From Kribbella kalugense (GTDB lineage: Bacteria > Actinomycetota > Actinomycetes > Propionibacteriales > Kribbellaceae): a stretch of DNA of 64,000 bases. Both the position numbers and the translations under genes were made by a program. The notes below the pieces were generated by a model, which was given only the letters and a program-made list of their open reading frames with translations, did not search any database and had not been told where the DNA came from. Within the stretch, counting starts at the first letter, position 1. Every line of letters starts with the position of its first letter. The stretch covers positions 1-64,000 of the forward strand of contig NZ_SODF01000004.1 in the NCBI RefSeq assembly GCF_004365875.1. The letters are read 5' to 3'. This document shows, piece after piece, positions 25,245 through 33,699 of this stretch.

Positions 25245-26075
25245 CTAGGCGAGGACGGTTGCCAGGGCCTCGTATCCGGGAAGCAGATCGATCTCTTCGT
25301 GCCCCAGCTGCTGGATCGCGACATGGTCCGCACCGGCGTCCAGATGCGCCTTCAGACCCTCGGCGACCTCGACCGCGGAGCCGTGCAGCACCATCGCGTC
25401 GACCAGTCGGTCGCTGCCACCGTCGGCGAGGTCGTCGTCGGTGAACCCGAACCGCTTGAAGTTCGACGTGTAGTTGCTCAGCTGCAGGTACGACGCCAAC
25501 CGGTCACGGGCCGTCGCGCGGGCGATCTCCGGGTCGGTCTCCAGCACGATCATCTGCTCCGGCGCGAGCAGCACTCCGCCGCCGAGGATCCGGCGCGCTT
25601 CCCGGGTGTGCTCCGGCGTGGTCAGGTAGGGCAGCGCCCCGGCGGTCCGCGTGCCGGCCAGCTGCAGCACCTTCGGACCGAGCGCGGCCAGCGCCCGCCG
25701 GTCGGTCGGCACCTTCGCGTCATCGAGCTCGTCGAGGTAGCTGACGATCGTCTCGTACGGCGACCGGTAGTCGTCGTTCCGCTCCCGGTGACCGATCCCG
25801 ACGCCGAGCAGGAACCGTCCCGGGTGCTCGTCCTCGAGCCGGTGGTACGACGCCGCGACGTCGGCCGCCGGCGATTTCCACATGTTCACGATGCTGGTGC
25901 CGACGGCAACCGAAGTCGTTGCAGCGAGCAACACCTCGGCGTCGCGCAGGCCGGTGTCCGGCGAGGCGCCCAGCCACAAAGCGCCGTACCCCGCTTGTTC
26001 CAGTCCTGCCGCCAGTTCGGGGCCGAAGTGCTGGGGTCCGTGCCAGACCCCGTACCGTCCCAGTTCGACCGCCAC
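25245..26075 (-). CDS. LLM class F420-dependent oxidoreductase (TIGR03620-like)
   Basis: A 276-residue luciferase-like TIM-barrel protein. It opens with 'LGRYGVWHGPQHFGPELA', has 'GYGALWLGASPDTGL' near residue 30, 'TSIVNMWKSPAADVAASYH' near 62 and 'RFLLGVGIGHRERN' near 90. These match the actinobacterial F420-dependent LLM group. It should use reduced or oxidised F420 on an unknown substrate. The GTG at 26075 is chosen because AGGAG lies six bases upstream; the longer frame to 26153 reads through sequence without family similarity. Confidence 0.87.
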   Translation of the reverse strand: MAVELGRYGVWHGPQHFGPELAAGLEQAGYGALWLGASPDTGLRDAEVLLAATTSVAVGTSIVNMWKSPAADVAASYHRLEDEHPGRFLLGVGIGHRERNDDYRSPYETIVSYLDELDDAKVPTDRRALAALGPKVLQLAGTRTAGALPYLTTPEHTREARRILGGGVLLAPEQMIVLETDPEIARATARDRLASYLQLSNYTSNFKRFGFTDDDLADGGSDRLVDAMVLHGSAVEVAEGLKAHLDAGADHVAIQQLGHEEIDLLPGYEALATVLA

Positions 26076-26454
26076 GCCGTGCTCCTCTCGTCGACACACC
26101 TCAACGTGCAACCCGGGGCGGACGGGTGCTGTTCCCAGCATCCCTGACGCCAACGAATGGCCGTCAACAATGGTTGCCCCGTCAAGGGTGATCGGCGGTC
26201 CTCGAGGCGGCGCTCCGTGTGCTCCGATTCACAGACAGTGGCGTAGGCGCGCGGTGAATTTTTGCTGGAATGCTTCCATTGGATTAACGCCGGGGTACCC
26301 GCAGAGTGTCGCGTGACGATCAGACCATCCGGTCGGCTGGTATGAACCCTGCGGGCTTACACTCGGCAGCGACCTAGCGGCACACCCCTCAACCGCCGGG
26401 CCGCGGACACAACGACGTGAGCCGCATACCTGGAACGGGAAAGAAGGGCGAGTT
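26076..26454. promoter_or_regulatory. Divergent intergenic region between the LLM gene and ald
   Basis: 379 bp without a convincing gene. It holds the ribosome sites of both flanking genes (CGAGAGGAGC on the minus strand, GAAGGGCGAG on the plus strand) and must carry both promoters. A palindrome TGGAATGCTTCCA lies at 26266-26278 in an A/T-richer patch and is the best candidate operator, perhaps for an Lrp/AldR-type or other regulator. I see no unambiguous -35/-10 pair. Confidence 0.4.
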
Positions 26455-27570
26455 GTGAAGGTCGGAGTACCGAAGGAAGTCAAGAACCACGAGTACCGGG
26501 TGGCGATCACGCCGTCCGGTGTGCACGAGTTCGTGCGCAGCGGGCACCAGGTTCTGATCGAGCAGGGGGCGGGCAACGGTTCGCTCATCCCGGACGAAGA
26601 GTTCGTCGCCGCCGGGGCACGCATCGTGCCGACCGCGGACGAGGTCTGGGGTGACGCCGAGCTGGTGCTCAAGGTGAAGGAGCCGGTGGAGGAGGAGTAC
26701 CACCGGATGCGCAAGGACCACGTGCTGTTCACATACCTGCACCTGGCCGCGAGCCGCGACACCACCGACGCGCTGCTGAAGTCCGGTATCACCGGTATCG
26801 CCTACGAGACGGTCCAGCTCCCGGACGGGACGCTGCCGCTGCTGGCGCCGATGAGCGAGGTGGCCGGCCGGCTTGCGCCGCAGTCCGGTGCGTACCACCT
26901 GATGGCGCAGGGCGGCGGCCGAGGCGTGCTGCTCGGTGGCGTGTCCGGCGTACACCCGGCCCGCGTGGTTGTCCTCGGTGCCGGTGTCTCCGGGATGAAC
27001 GCGGCCGCGATCGCGCTCGGCATGCAGGCGCAGGTGCAGCTGTTCGACCGCAACATCGCCCGGCTGCGGCAGGCCGACTCGGTCTACCAGGGTCACCTGC
27101 TGACGATCGCCTCGAACGCGTACGAGATCGAGCGCGCGGTGCTGGAGGCGGACCTGGTCATCGGTGCGGTGCTGGTGGTCGGTGCGAAGGCGCCGAAGCT
27201 GGTCACCAACGACATGGTCAGCCGGATGAAGCCCGGCAGCGTGCTGGTCGACATCGCGATCGACCAGGGTGGTTGCTTCGAGGACTCGCGTCCGACCACG
27301 CACGCCGACCCCGTGTACCGAGTGCACAACTCGCTGTTCTACTGCGTCGCCAATATGCCCGGCGCGGTTCCGAACACGTCGACGTACGCGCTCACCAACG
27401 TGACCCTGCCGTACGCGATCGAGCTGGCGAACCTGGGTTGGCAGGAGGCGCTGAAGCAGGACCACAGCCTGGCGCTCGGTCTGAACACGTACGACGGCCA
27501 CATCACCTACGGTCCCGTTGCCGACGCGCACGACCTGCAGCAGCGGAAGCTGGACGAGGTGCTGGTCTGA
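26455..27570 (+). CDS. ald: Alanine dehydrogenase
   Basis: Reversible NAD-dependent deamination of L-alanine to pyruvate. The 371-residue length is exact for the family. Visible are 'MKVGVPKEVKNHEYRVAI' at the start, the substrate-binding Lys in 'LVLKVKEP' near 73, the catalytic His in 'FTYLHLAAS' near 95, the nucleotide fold 'VVVLGAGVSGMNAAAIALG' near 170 and 'VLVDIAIDQGGCFE' near 265. GTG 26455 has AAGGGCGAG upstream. xerD follows with a 4-base overlap of this stop, so the two share a message. Confidence 0.96.
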   Translation: MKVGVPKEVKNHEYRVAITPSGVHEFVRSGHQVLIEQGAGNGSLIPDEEFVAAGARIVPTADEVWGDAELVLKVKEPVEEEYHRMRKDHVLFTYLHLAASRDTTDALLKSGITGIAYETVQLPDGTLPLLAPMSEVAGRLAPQSGAYHLMAQGGGRGVLLGGVSGVHPARVVVLGAGVSGMNAAAIALGMQAQVQLFDRNIARLRQADSVYQGHLLTIASNAYEIERAVLEADLVIGAVLVVGAKAPKLVTNDMVSRMKPGSVLVDIAIDQGGCFEDSRPTTHADPVYRVHNSLFYCVANMPGAVPNTSTYALTNVTLPYAIELANLGWQEALKQDHSLALGLNTYDGHITYGPVADAHDLQQRKLDEVLV

Positions 27571-28499
27571 GCATCACCAGAGCAGTTGGCACCTACTTGG
27601 ACCACCTCACGGTGGAGCGTGGCCTGGCAGCCAACACTCTGGCGTCGTACCGGCGTGACTTGCGCCGGTACGGCGGTTACCTCGCGGACTCGGGGATCGA
27701 CGACCTCGGCCGGATCACGGAGGCCGTGGTCAGTGACTTCCTGATGCGATTGCGCGAAGGGGACGCCGACCATCCACCCCTGACCGCATCCAGCGCGGGC
27801 CGGACCGTGGTCGCGGTGCGCGGGTTCCACCGGTTCTGCGTGCGGGAGGGCCTGACCGCAGTGGACCCAGCTGCGGCCGTGAAGCCGCCCGTACCGCCGC
27901 AGCGGCTGCCCAAGGCACTGTCTGTCGACGAGGTGACACGAATCCTCGCAGCGGCCGCAGGTGCCGAGGCAGAGCCCGCTGTGCTCGCCACGCGCGACGC
28001 GGCGTTGCTGGAGTTCCTCTACGGCACAGGTGCGCGTATTTCGGAAGCAGTCGGTCTCGATGTCGACGACATCGACCTGGACGCCGGTGCGGTCCTCCTG
28101 CGAGGCAAGGGCAGCAAGGAGCGGGTAGTACCCGTCGGGTCGTACGCCCGCGACGCACTGTCGGCGTACCAGGTCCGTGGCCGCCCTGACCTGGTGTCCC
28201 GCGGTCGTGGCACCCACGCGCTCTTCCTGAACGCCCGCGGTGGTCGTCTTTCTCGTCAAAGTGCGTGGACGGTACTGCGCAGAGCCGCACAGCGGGCCGG
28301 GATCGCGAAGGAGATTTCCCCGCACACACTGCGGCACTCGTACGCCACCCACCTGCTGGACGGCGGCGCCGACGTCCGTGTGGTCCAGGAACTCCTCGGC
28401 CACGCCTCCGTCACCACCACGCAGGTCTACACGCTCGTCACGGTCGACAAACTTCGCGAGGTCTACGCGACGTCGCACCCGCGCGCACTGTCGTCGTAG
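27567..28499 (+). CDS. xerD: Site-specific tyrosine recombinase XerD
   Basis: Resolves chromosome dimers at dif with XerC. All catalytic residues are present in the C-terminal domain: Arg in 'GTGARISEAVGL', Lys in 'GKGSKERVVP', His-x-x-Arg in 'HTLRHSYATHLL', His in 'LLGHASVTTT' and the nucleophile Tyr in 'TQVYTLV'. The N-terminal SAM-like domain starts 'YLDHLTVERGLAANTL'. Homologous N-termini align with 'SITRAVGTYLDHL', which places the start at CTG 27567 overlapping the ald stop as CTGA, with GAGG seven bases before. The next in-frame candidates (TTG 27597, GTG 27612) would cut into the conserved domain. Length from CTG is 310 residues. Confidence 0.93.
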   Translation: MSITRAVGTYLDHLTVERGLAANTLASYRRDLRRYGGYLADSGIDDLGRITEAVVSDFLMRLREGDADHPPLTASSAGRTVVAVRGFHRFCVREGLTAVDPAAAVKPPVPPQRLPKALSVDEVTRILAAAAGAEAEPAVLATRDAALLEFLYGTGARISEAVGLDVDDIDLDAGAVLLRGKGSKERVVPVGSYARDALSAYQVRGRPDLVSRGRGTHALFLNARGGRLSRQSAWTVLRRAAQRAGIAKEISPHTLRHSYATHLLDGGADVRVVQELLGHASVTTTQVYTLVTVDKLREVYATSHPRALSS

Positions 28500-28524
28500 G
28501 TGACCTGCGGCGCCGACATACTCG

Positions 28525-29802
28525 GTGGACGTGACGACTCTGCCGCAGGAGTACGTGAAGGTTCTCGCCCAGCGCCTGGCCGACTACAGCGGTGGTGACC
28601 TCGCGGCCGTCCGGGCGGCGGTCCAGTACGCGGGCGACGACCTACCGTCGCGGATCACCGAACTCATGCTCAACGACATGCGGGACCACGTCGAGGACCA
28701 GGGCAACCCGGCCTACCTGAACGAGTACCAGAGCGTCCGCCGGCGGTTGCTGGACGCCATGCGCGTTCAGGTCGCACGGGTACGGCGAGAGCCGGTCGGT
28801 ACTGCGGTTCTGCAGCAGCAGGGTGCACGCGAGGACGCCGAGCAGACGTTCGCCGAGGCCCTCCGGGTGGCTGACCCGGTTGCGGTGGGCATCGAAGTAC
28901 CGCGAGCTCTCGAGCTTCAACACTCGGCGCGGATCGCTGCCGGGCTGGACCCGTTGGCGGCGCTGCCAGCGGGCCAATCACCGTCCGCCGAGACAGTGGG
29001 CCGGTGGCTGACGGAGTCGGAGCGACTCAGCGCTCCTGGTCACGACGACGCCGACCGGCAGCGTTTCGTGACCGAGGTCGACCGGGTCCTGCGGCGAGCT
29101 GCGGGCGATGCTCAGTACGAACCCAGATCGAACACTCGTGAGTCGGAGCCGACGCTGCGGGACGGCGTCGCGGTCGCCTGGGCGCGCGGTGCCCGGCTCG
29201 AGCTCGGCCGAGTGTTCGAAGAGGCAGGGGCGCTCGGAGAGGAAAGGGTGCTCGGCGATCCGGCCTTGGCGGTCCCGGAGCGGTTCGAGGGCCGGATGGT
29301 GGACGGACTGGCCGCGGCGATCGGCGAGCGGACCGGCCGGTCGGCGCAGGAGGTGCTGGACGTGATGTGCGCGGCGGGCGGGCCGGACGCGCGGGACCAC
29401 GACCAGTGGCACGCCGCTCGCCAGTTCCTGGCTCCGGAGGCGTCGCTGGCACGGGTTCAGCACGTCGACCCGCCGTATGCCCGCTGGCTCGTTGTCGACG
29501 CCATGCGCGAGGAGCTCAAGCGCCATTACGGTACCCCCGATCGGGAGCCGAGCATCTCGCCCGAGGAAGTCGGTGCCCGGATGGCCGCGGAAGGCGCCCA
29601 GACCGCGGAGAACCTCGGCGTCGGCCCGGCTTCGGCGATCGAGCATGACGCAGACCTCGATGCGGCGATGAAAGCTGCTGGGCTGCCGCCGTCGAGCGGC
29701 CAGCGCCCGTCGGCCCGGGAGGACCTCCACGGGCAGCGCCCGGGCGGCTCTGCCGGGCGTGGGGCGGCGCGCGGCAACCAGATCGGTGGCGGTCTCGGTT
29801 GA
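28525..29802 (+). CDS. Hypothetical protein, unrecognised
   Basis: A 425-residue soluble protein that I do not recognise. It is mostly helical and charged with no signal peptide, membrane segment or catalytic motif that I can name. The last 50 residues are Gly/Arg/Ser-rich and end 'GRGAARGNQIGGGLG', probably disordered. A second GTG at 28531 could be the start and no strong ribosome site distinguishes them. It lies between xerD and ltrA on the same strand with 25-27 bp gaps. G/C third-position bias along the whole frame supports that it is translated. Confidence 0.65.
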   Translation: MDVTTLPQEYVKVLAQRLADYSGGDLAAVRAAVQYAGDDLPSRITELMLNDMRDHVEDQGNPAYLNEYQSVRRRLLDAMRVQVARVRREPVGTAVLQQQGAREDAEQTFAEALRVADPVAVGIEVPRALELQHSARIAAGLDPLAALPAGQSPSAETVGRWLTESERLSAPGHDDADRQRFVTEVDRVLRRAAGDAQYEPRSNTRESEPTLRDGVAVAWARGARLELGRVFEEAGALGEERVLGDPALAVPERFEGRMVDGLAAAIGERTGRSAQEVLDVMCAAGGPDARDHDQWHAARQFLAPEASLARVQHVDPPYARWLVVDAMREELKRHYGTPDREPSISPEEVGARMAAEGAQTAENLGVGPASAIEHDADLDAAMKAAGLPPSSGQRPSAREDLHGQRPGGSAGRGAARGNQIGGGLG

Positions 29803-29829
29803 GACGCCGTACACCTCTAGGCTCCTCGC

Positions 29830-31074
29830 GTGACTGAGCAGACAGTGGCGGCCGAGGAGCGGCACGCGAGTTGGCTGGAACTGTTCTTCGACCTGACCGT
29901 GGTCGCCGCGGCCGCGCAGATCTCGCACCGGCTGCACGGCGCCGAGACGATCGGGCAGGTCGCCGCATGTGCGGCGATGTTCTACGCGGTCTGGAGCGTC
30001 TGGACGGCGACCAGTGTCTACGCGAACGTCGCAGGGGAGCGGACCAGGCAGCGGGCGGTCCTGCGGACCATGCTGGGCATCGGTGTGATGGCCGCGTCCG
30101 TCCCAGGCGTGTTTCCGGAGCTGCTGCCTGATCACGGTGAGGCGGAACACGCCGGTAGCCGGACCATCGCGTTCACTGTCGCGTTCGTCCTGTGCCGCGG
30201 TCTCGCCGCGCGGTCGGCCAGCAAGGACGGGAAGGTGATCGGCTTCTGGCCGGCCACGCAGGGCGTCATGTCCGCACCCTGGATCGTCGCCTTGTTCGTC
30301 CAGGAGGAGACGGCGCACTGGCTCTGGTTCGGTGGGATCGTGGCCGACCTGCTGTTCTCGGTGATGGGCGCCCGGAACCCGAAGGCGATGGAGCAGCGGG
30401 CGAAGAGTATCCGGCACGAGCAGGAGACCGAGCAGCGCCGGGCACGGTTCTTCGAGCGGCTGTCGTTCGGGCGCCACGATGACGTGCCGGCGAAGCCGCC
30501 GCTGATCACGGTGGCCCGCGTCGAGCGTGGGCACCTGGACGAGCGGCTGGGGCTGTTCGTGATCATCGTGCTCGGCGAGGCGCTCGCGCAGGTCGTCGCC
30601 GCGAACACCGAGCTGGACTGGAACTGGCAGGTCGGGCTGACCTCATTCGCTGCGTTCTGGCTGCTGGTCCAGCTCTGGCAGCTGACGACGTTGTACGGGT
30701 TCACCCCGGCACCCCGCAGTACCACTCCGCTCGAGCCGTGGGCCGCCTTGCTCGCCCACCTCGGTGTCACCGGCGCGATCGTCGCGCTGGCGGCAGGGCT
30801 GGGCGGACTGATCCCGGAGGCCGGGGAGCACCTGCAGACCAAGGAGCGCTGGTACGTGTTCGGCGGGCTCGCGCTGTACTTCGCGATCAGCGGGGTGGCC
30901 GGTGTGATCGGCAAGGTGCGGCTGCGCTGGTTCCTCGGCTGGCAGATTCCCTGCCTGCTCGTCTCGGTCCTGGTCGCGGCGCTGGGCCGTCCGCTGTCGG
31001 CGTGGTCGCTGGCGATCGTGGCGGCCGTCGTACCGAGCTGGTTCTACAGCTACAACCGGCTGGTGAAAACCTAG
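29830..31074 (+). CDS. Low temperature requirement protein A (LtrA) family membrane protein
   Basis: A 414-residue integral membrane protein with about ten to twelve hydrophobic segments. The N-terminal signature 'ASWLELFFDLTVVAAAAQIS' near residue 13 and the internal 'ERLGLFVIIVLGEALAQVV' near 238 are diagnostic of LtrA. The family name comes from a Listeria mutant with poor growth in the cold; the molecular function is unknown. GTG 29830 starts 27 bases after the previous stop. The soluble stretch at 190-235 is Arg/Glu-rich. Confidence 0.88.
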   Translation: MTEQTVAAEERHASWLELFFDLTVVAAAAQISHRLHGAETIGQVAACAAMFYAVWSVWTATSVYANVAGERTRQRAVLRTMLGIGVMAASVPGVFPELLPDHGEAEHAGSRTIAFTVAFVLCRGLAARSASKDGKVIGFWPATQGVMSAPWIVALFVQEETAHWLWFGGIVADLLFSVMGARNPKAMEQRAKSIRHEQETEQRRARFFERLSFGRHDDVPAKPPLITVARVERGHLDERLGLFVIIVLGEALAQVVAANTELDWNWQVGLTSFAAFWLLVQLWQLTTLYGFTPAPRSTTPLEPWAALLAHLGVTGAIVALAAGLGGLIPEAGEHLQTKERWYVFGGLALYFAISGVAGVIGKVRLRWFLGWQIPCLLVSVLVAALGRPLSAWSLAIVAAVVPSWFYSYNRLVKT

Positions 31075-31268
31075 ACCCGGTTCCCGAGGGTTCCGGACGG
31101 TGTGCGATCATCTGGTCACGGCCGGTCACTCGGAGTGGATGATCGGACGAGTTCGGAGCTTTGTCGACAAACAGCCCCACCCCGGTGCGGAGTGGCTGGT
31201 TGAGAGTGCTTGAATGCACGCTTACAGTCGCTGGGATCGCCCGTATCGGTTGAAAGGTTTGACGAGTC

Positions 31269-32354
31269 ATGAACGAGTCGACATTCCCGGGCACCGAACA
31301 CCTTTCGGGACAGATTCCGGGCCACCTTCCGGTGCCGGAACCGGCCCAACCGATCAGCGCCCCGCCCAGCTTGCCGCCCAGCACCCCGCCCCGCCCGGCG
31401 ACACCGCAGCGCAGCCTGACCCCACCCGAGAACTATGCGGAGATGCCGAGGCCGACGGCCAAGCTGACCGCGGAGGACCTTTCACCTGTGAATGACGCGC
31501 ACGGCCCGAGGAACAAGATCGGGCCGACGGGCCGGCCGTTGCCGGACCTGCCGGAGCCGAAACCGCCGACGAAGACCGGCCCGGCGCAGGTCATTGCGAT
31601 GTGTAACCAGAAGGGTGGCGTCGGCAAGACGACGACCACGATCAACCTCGGCGCGGCGATCGCCGAGACCGGCCGCAAGGTGCTGCTGATCGACTTCGAC
31701 CCGCAGGGGTCCGCCTCGATCGGCCTCGGCGTCCAGCCGCACGACCTGGAGCTGTCGGTCTACAACCTGCTGATGCAGCGCGACATCACCCCGGAAGAGG
31801 TGATCCAGCCGACCCGGGTGGAGAATCTCGACCTGCTGCCGGCCAACATCGACCTGTCCGCGGCCGAGGTGCAGCTGGTCCAGGAGGTCGCCCGCGAGTA
31901 CACGCTGCAGCGGGTGCTCGAGCCGATCCTGCCGAACTACGACGTGATCCTGATCGACTGCGCTCCGTCGCTCGGTCTGCTCACCGTCAACGCGCTGACC
32001 GCGTCGAACGGCATCGTCGTACCGCTGGAGTGTGAGTTCTTCGCGCTCCGCGGCCTGGCGATGCTGACCGACACGATCGCGAAGGTCCAGGACCGGCTGA
32101 ACCCGAAGCTGGAGATCGTCGGGATCCTCGGCACCATGTTCGACGGGCGTACGACGCACGCCCGGGAGGTCCTCGACCGGGTGGTCCAGGCCTTCGACGA
32201 ACGCGTCTTCCACACCGTCATCCGGCGTACCGTCAAGTTCCCCGAGACCACGGTCGTCGGGGAGCCGATCACGACGTACGCGCCTTCGTCCCAAGCGGCT
32301 ACGCAGTACCGCGACCTTGCCAAGGAGGTGCTGGCGCGTTGTCCCGCCGGGTGA
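31269..32354 (+). CDS. ParA/Soj-family ATPase
   Basis: A 361-residue ATPase of the ParA/MinD superfamily. Residues 1-100 are a Pro-rich, probably disordered extension. The deviant Walker A is 'NQKGGVGKTTTTINLG' near 113, Walker A' 'LLIDFDPQGSASIGLG' near 140 and Walker B 'VILIDCAPSLGLLTVNAL' near 225. It corresponds to the second ParA of actinobacteria (Rv1708-like), located with scpA/scpB rather than at oriC with parB. An RHH-like protein gene overlaps its 3' end and scpA follows. 194 bp lie upstream and probably contain the promoter of the parA-scp-rluB operon. Confidence 0.92.
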   Translation: MNESTFPGTEHLSGQIPGHLPVPEPAQPISAPPSLPPSTPPRPATPQRSLTPPENYAEMPRPTAKLTAEDLSPVNDAHGPRNKIGPTGRPLPDLPEPKPPTKTGPAQVIAMCNQKGGVGKTTTTINLGAAIAETGRKVLLIDFDPQGSASIGLGVQPHDLELSVYNLLMQRDITPEEVIQPTRVENLDLLPANIDLSAAEVQLVQEVAREYTLQRVLEPILPNYDVILIDCAPSLGLLTVNALTASNGIVVPLECEFFALRGLAMLTDTIAKVQDRLNPKLEIVGILGTMFDGRTTHAREVLDRVVQAFDERVFHTVIRRTVKFPETTVVGEPITTYAPSSQAATQYRDLAKEVLARCPAG

Positions 32355-32728
32355 GCCTGCCAGGTGCCAGTGAACTCTTCGGGGGTGCGGCACCGAAGCA
32401 GACCAGACCCGAGAAGCGCACCACCACTGACGGACCTGCCTCTGTGCGGTCCCGTACGACGGTCGTCGACGACCGGAAGTCGAGTGGTCGGATCCGTCAC
32501 GACACGAAGATCACCGTGTACGTGACGGAGGAGGAGCTGCTCGGCCTGGAACAGACCAGACTCGCGCTGCGCGCGGAGCACGGCCTGATGGCCGACCGCG
32601 GCCGGATCGTCCGGGAGGCGATCGACGTCCTGCTGGCCGACTTCGTCGACCACGGGCCGGACTCGGTGCTGGTACGTCGGCTGCGCGCGTCCGAGGACGG
32701 GGCCGCGGAGCTCAAGGGTTCGGAGTGA
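32339..32728 (+). CDS. Small RHH-like putative DNA-binding partner of ParA
   Basis: A 129-residue basic protein. Residues 1-55 are Arg/Ser/Thr-rich and disordered ('SRRVSLPGASELFGG' at the start). Residues about 55-105 have the pattern of a ribbon-helix-helix DNA-binding domain: a beta strand 'TKITVYVTEEELLGLEQT', a turn with 'ADRGRIVREAIDVLLADF'. The TTG at 32339 is taken as start because AGGAGG lies nine bases upstream; it overlaps parA by 16 bases. A GTG at 32351 is an alternative. It overlaps scpA by GTGA. ParA ATPases of plasmids often use RHH centromere-binding partners, which makes this a candidate ParB substitute; that role is inference. Confidence 0.72.
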   Translation: MSRRVSLPGASELFGGAAPKQTRPEKRTTTDGPASVRSRTTVVDDRKSSGRIRHDTKITVYVTEEELLGLEQTRLALRAEHGLMADRGRIVREAIDVLLADFVDHGPDSVLVRRLRASEDGAAELKGSE

Positions 32729-33699
32729 CGGTGTCCTCGGACTCGTTACCGTTGGATCTCGGACCTGACGAAGCCCCGGCTGTTGCCGAGGGCAAGGGTT
32801 TCAGTGTCCATCTGGTCAACTTCGAGGGTCCGTTCGACCTGCTGCTGCAGCTGATTTCGAAGCACAAGCTGGACATCACCGAGATCGCGTTGTCGGTGAT
32901 CACGGACGACTTCATCGCGCATATCAAGGCGCTGGGGTCGGAGTGGGATCTCGATCAGACGTCGGAGTTCCTGCTGATCGCGGCGACGCTGCTCGACCTG
33001 AAGGCGGCGCGGTTGCTGCCGAAGGGCGAGGTCGAGGACGACGAGGATCTCGCGCTGCTGGAGGCTCGGGATCTGTTGTTCGCGCGACTTTTGCAGTACC
33101 GGGCGTTCAAGCAGATCGCGGCGCTGGTGCAGGACCGGATGGCGGTTGAGGCCAAGCGGTTCCCGCGGTCGGTGGGGGTGGAGCCTCGGTTCGCTGAGCT
33201 GCTGCCTGAGGTGTTGCTGGGTCTTGATCCGGCTGGGTTGGCGGCGCTTGCGGCTCGGGCGATGGCTCCGAAGGACAATGTGCCGGAAGGGGTTTCGCTC
33301 GCTCATTTGCATGCGCCCGCGGTGACGGTTCGCGAGCAGGCGATTGTGATCGTGGATCGGTTGCGGCGGCAACGCAGTACGACGTTCCGTGCTTTGGTGT
33401 CGGATTCGCCGGACACGGTTACTACGGTTTGCCGGTTTTTGGCGTTGCTGGAGTTGTTCCGTGAAGCGGCGGTCACGTTTGACCAGGTGACGCCGTTGGG
33501 CGAACTGACGATCCGCTGGACTGGGACTGATGAGGGCGAGATCGACGTCAGCGACGAGTTCGACGAGGAGCTCAAACCCGACAGCGAGGAGGGGGAAGCG
33601 CCGGTCGTCGACGATCCCGACTTCCTCGAACCCGGCGTACCCGCCACAACCGAACCCGACGCAGAACCCCCCGCACCAACCGAGACGGTGACCCAGTGA
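32725..33699 (+). CDS. scpA: Segregation and condensation protein A
   Basis: ScpA is the kleisin of the SMC-ScpAB complex, bridging SMC heads. The 324-residue protein has the N-terminal helix pattern 'FSVHLVNFEGPFDLLLQLI' near residue 28, 'KHKLDITEIALSVITDDFI' near 50, and 'SEFLLIAATLLDLKAARLLP' near 80. The C-terminal winged helix is near 225-270. A Pro/Glu/Asp-rich tail of about 50 residues follows. It overlaps the RHH gene before it and scpB after it, both by GTGA. Confidence 0.94.
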   Translation: MTVSSDSLPLDLGPDEAPAVAEGKGFSVHLVNFEGPFDLLLQLISKHKLDITEIALSVITDDFIAHIKALGSEWDLDQTSEFLLIAATLLDLKAARLLPKGEVEDDEDLALLEARDLLFARLLQYRAFKQIAALVQDRMAVEAKRFPRSVGVEPRFAELLPEVLLGLDPAGLAALAARAMAPKDNVPEGVSLAHLHAPAVTVREQAIVIVDRLRRQRSTTFRALVSDSPDTVTTVCRFLALLELFREAAVTFDQVTPLGELTIRWTGTDEGEIDVSDEFDEELKPDSEEGEAPVVDDPDFLEPGVPATTEPDAEPPAPTETVTQ

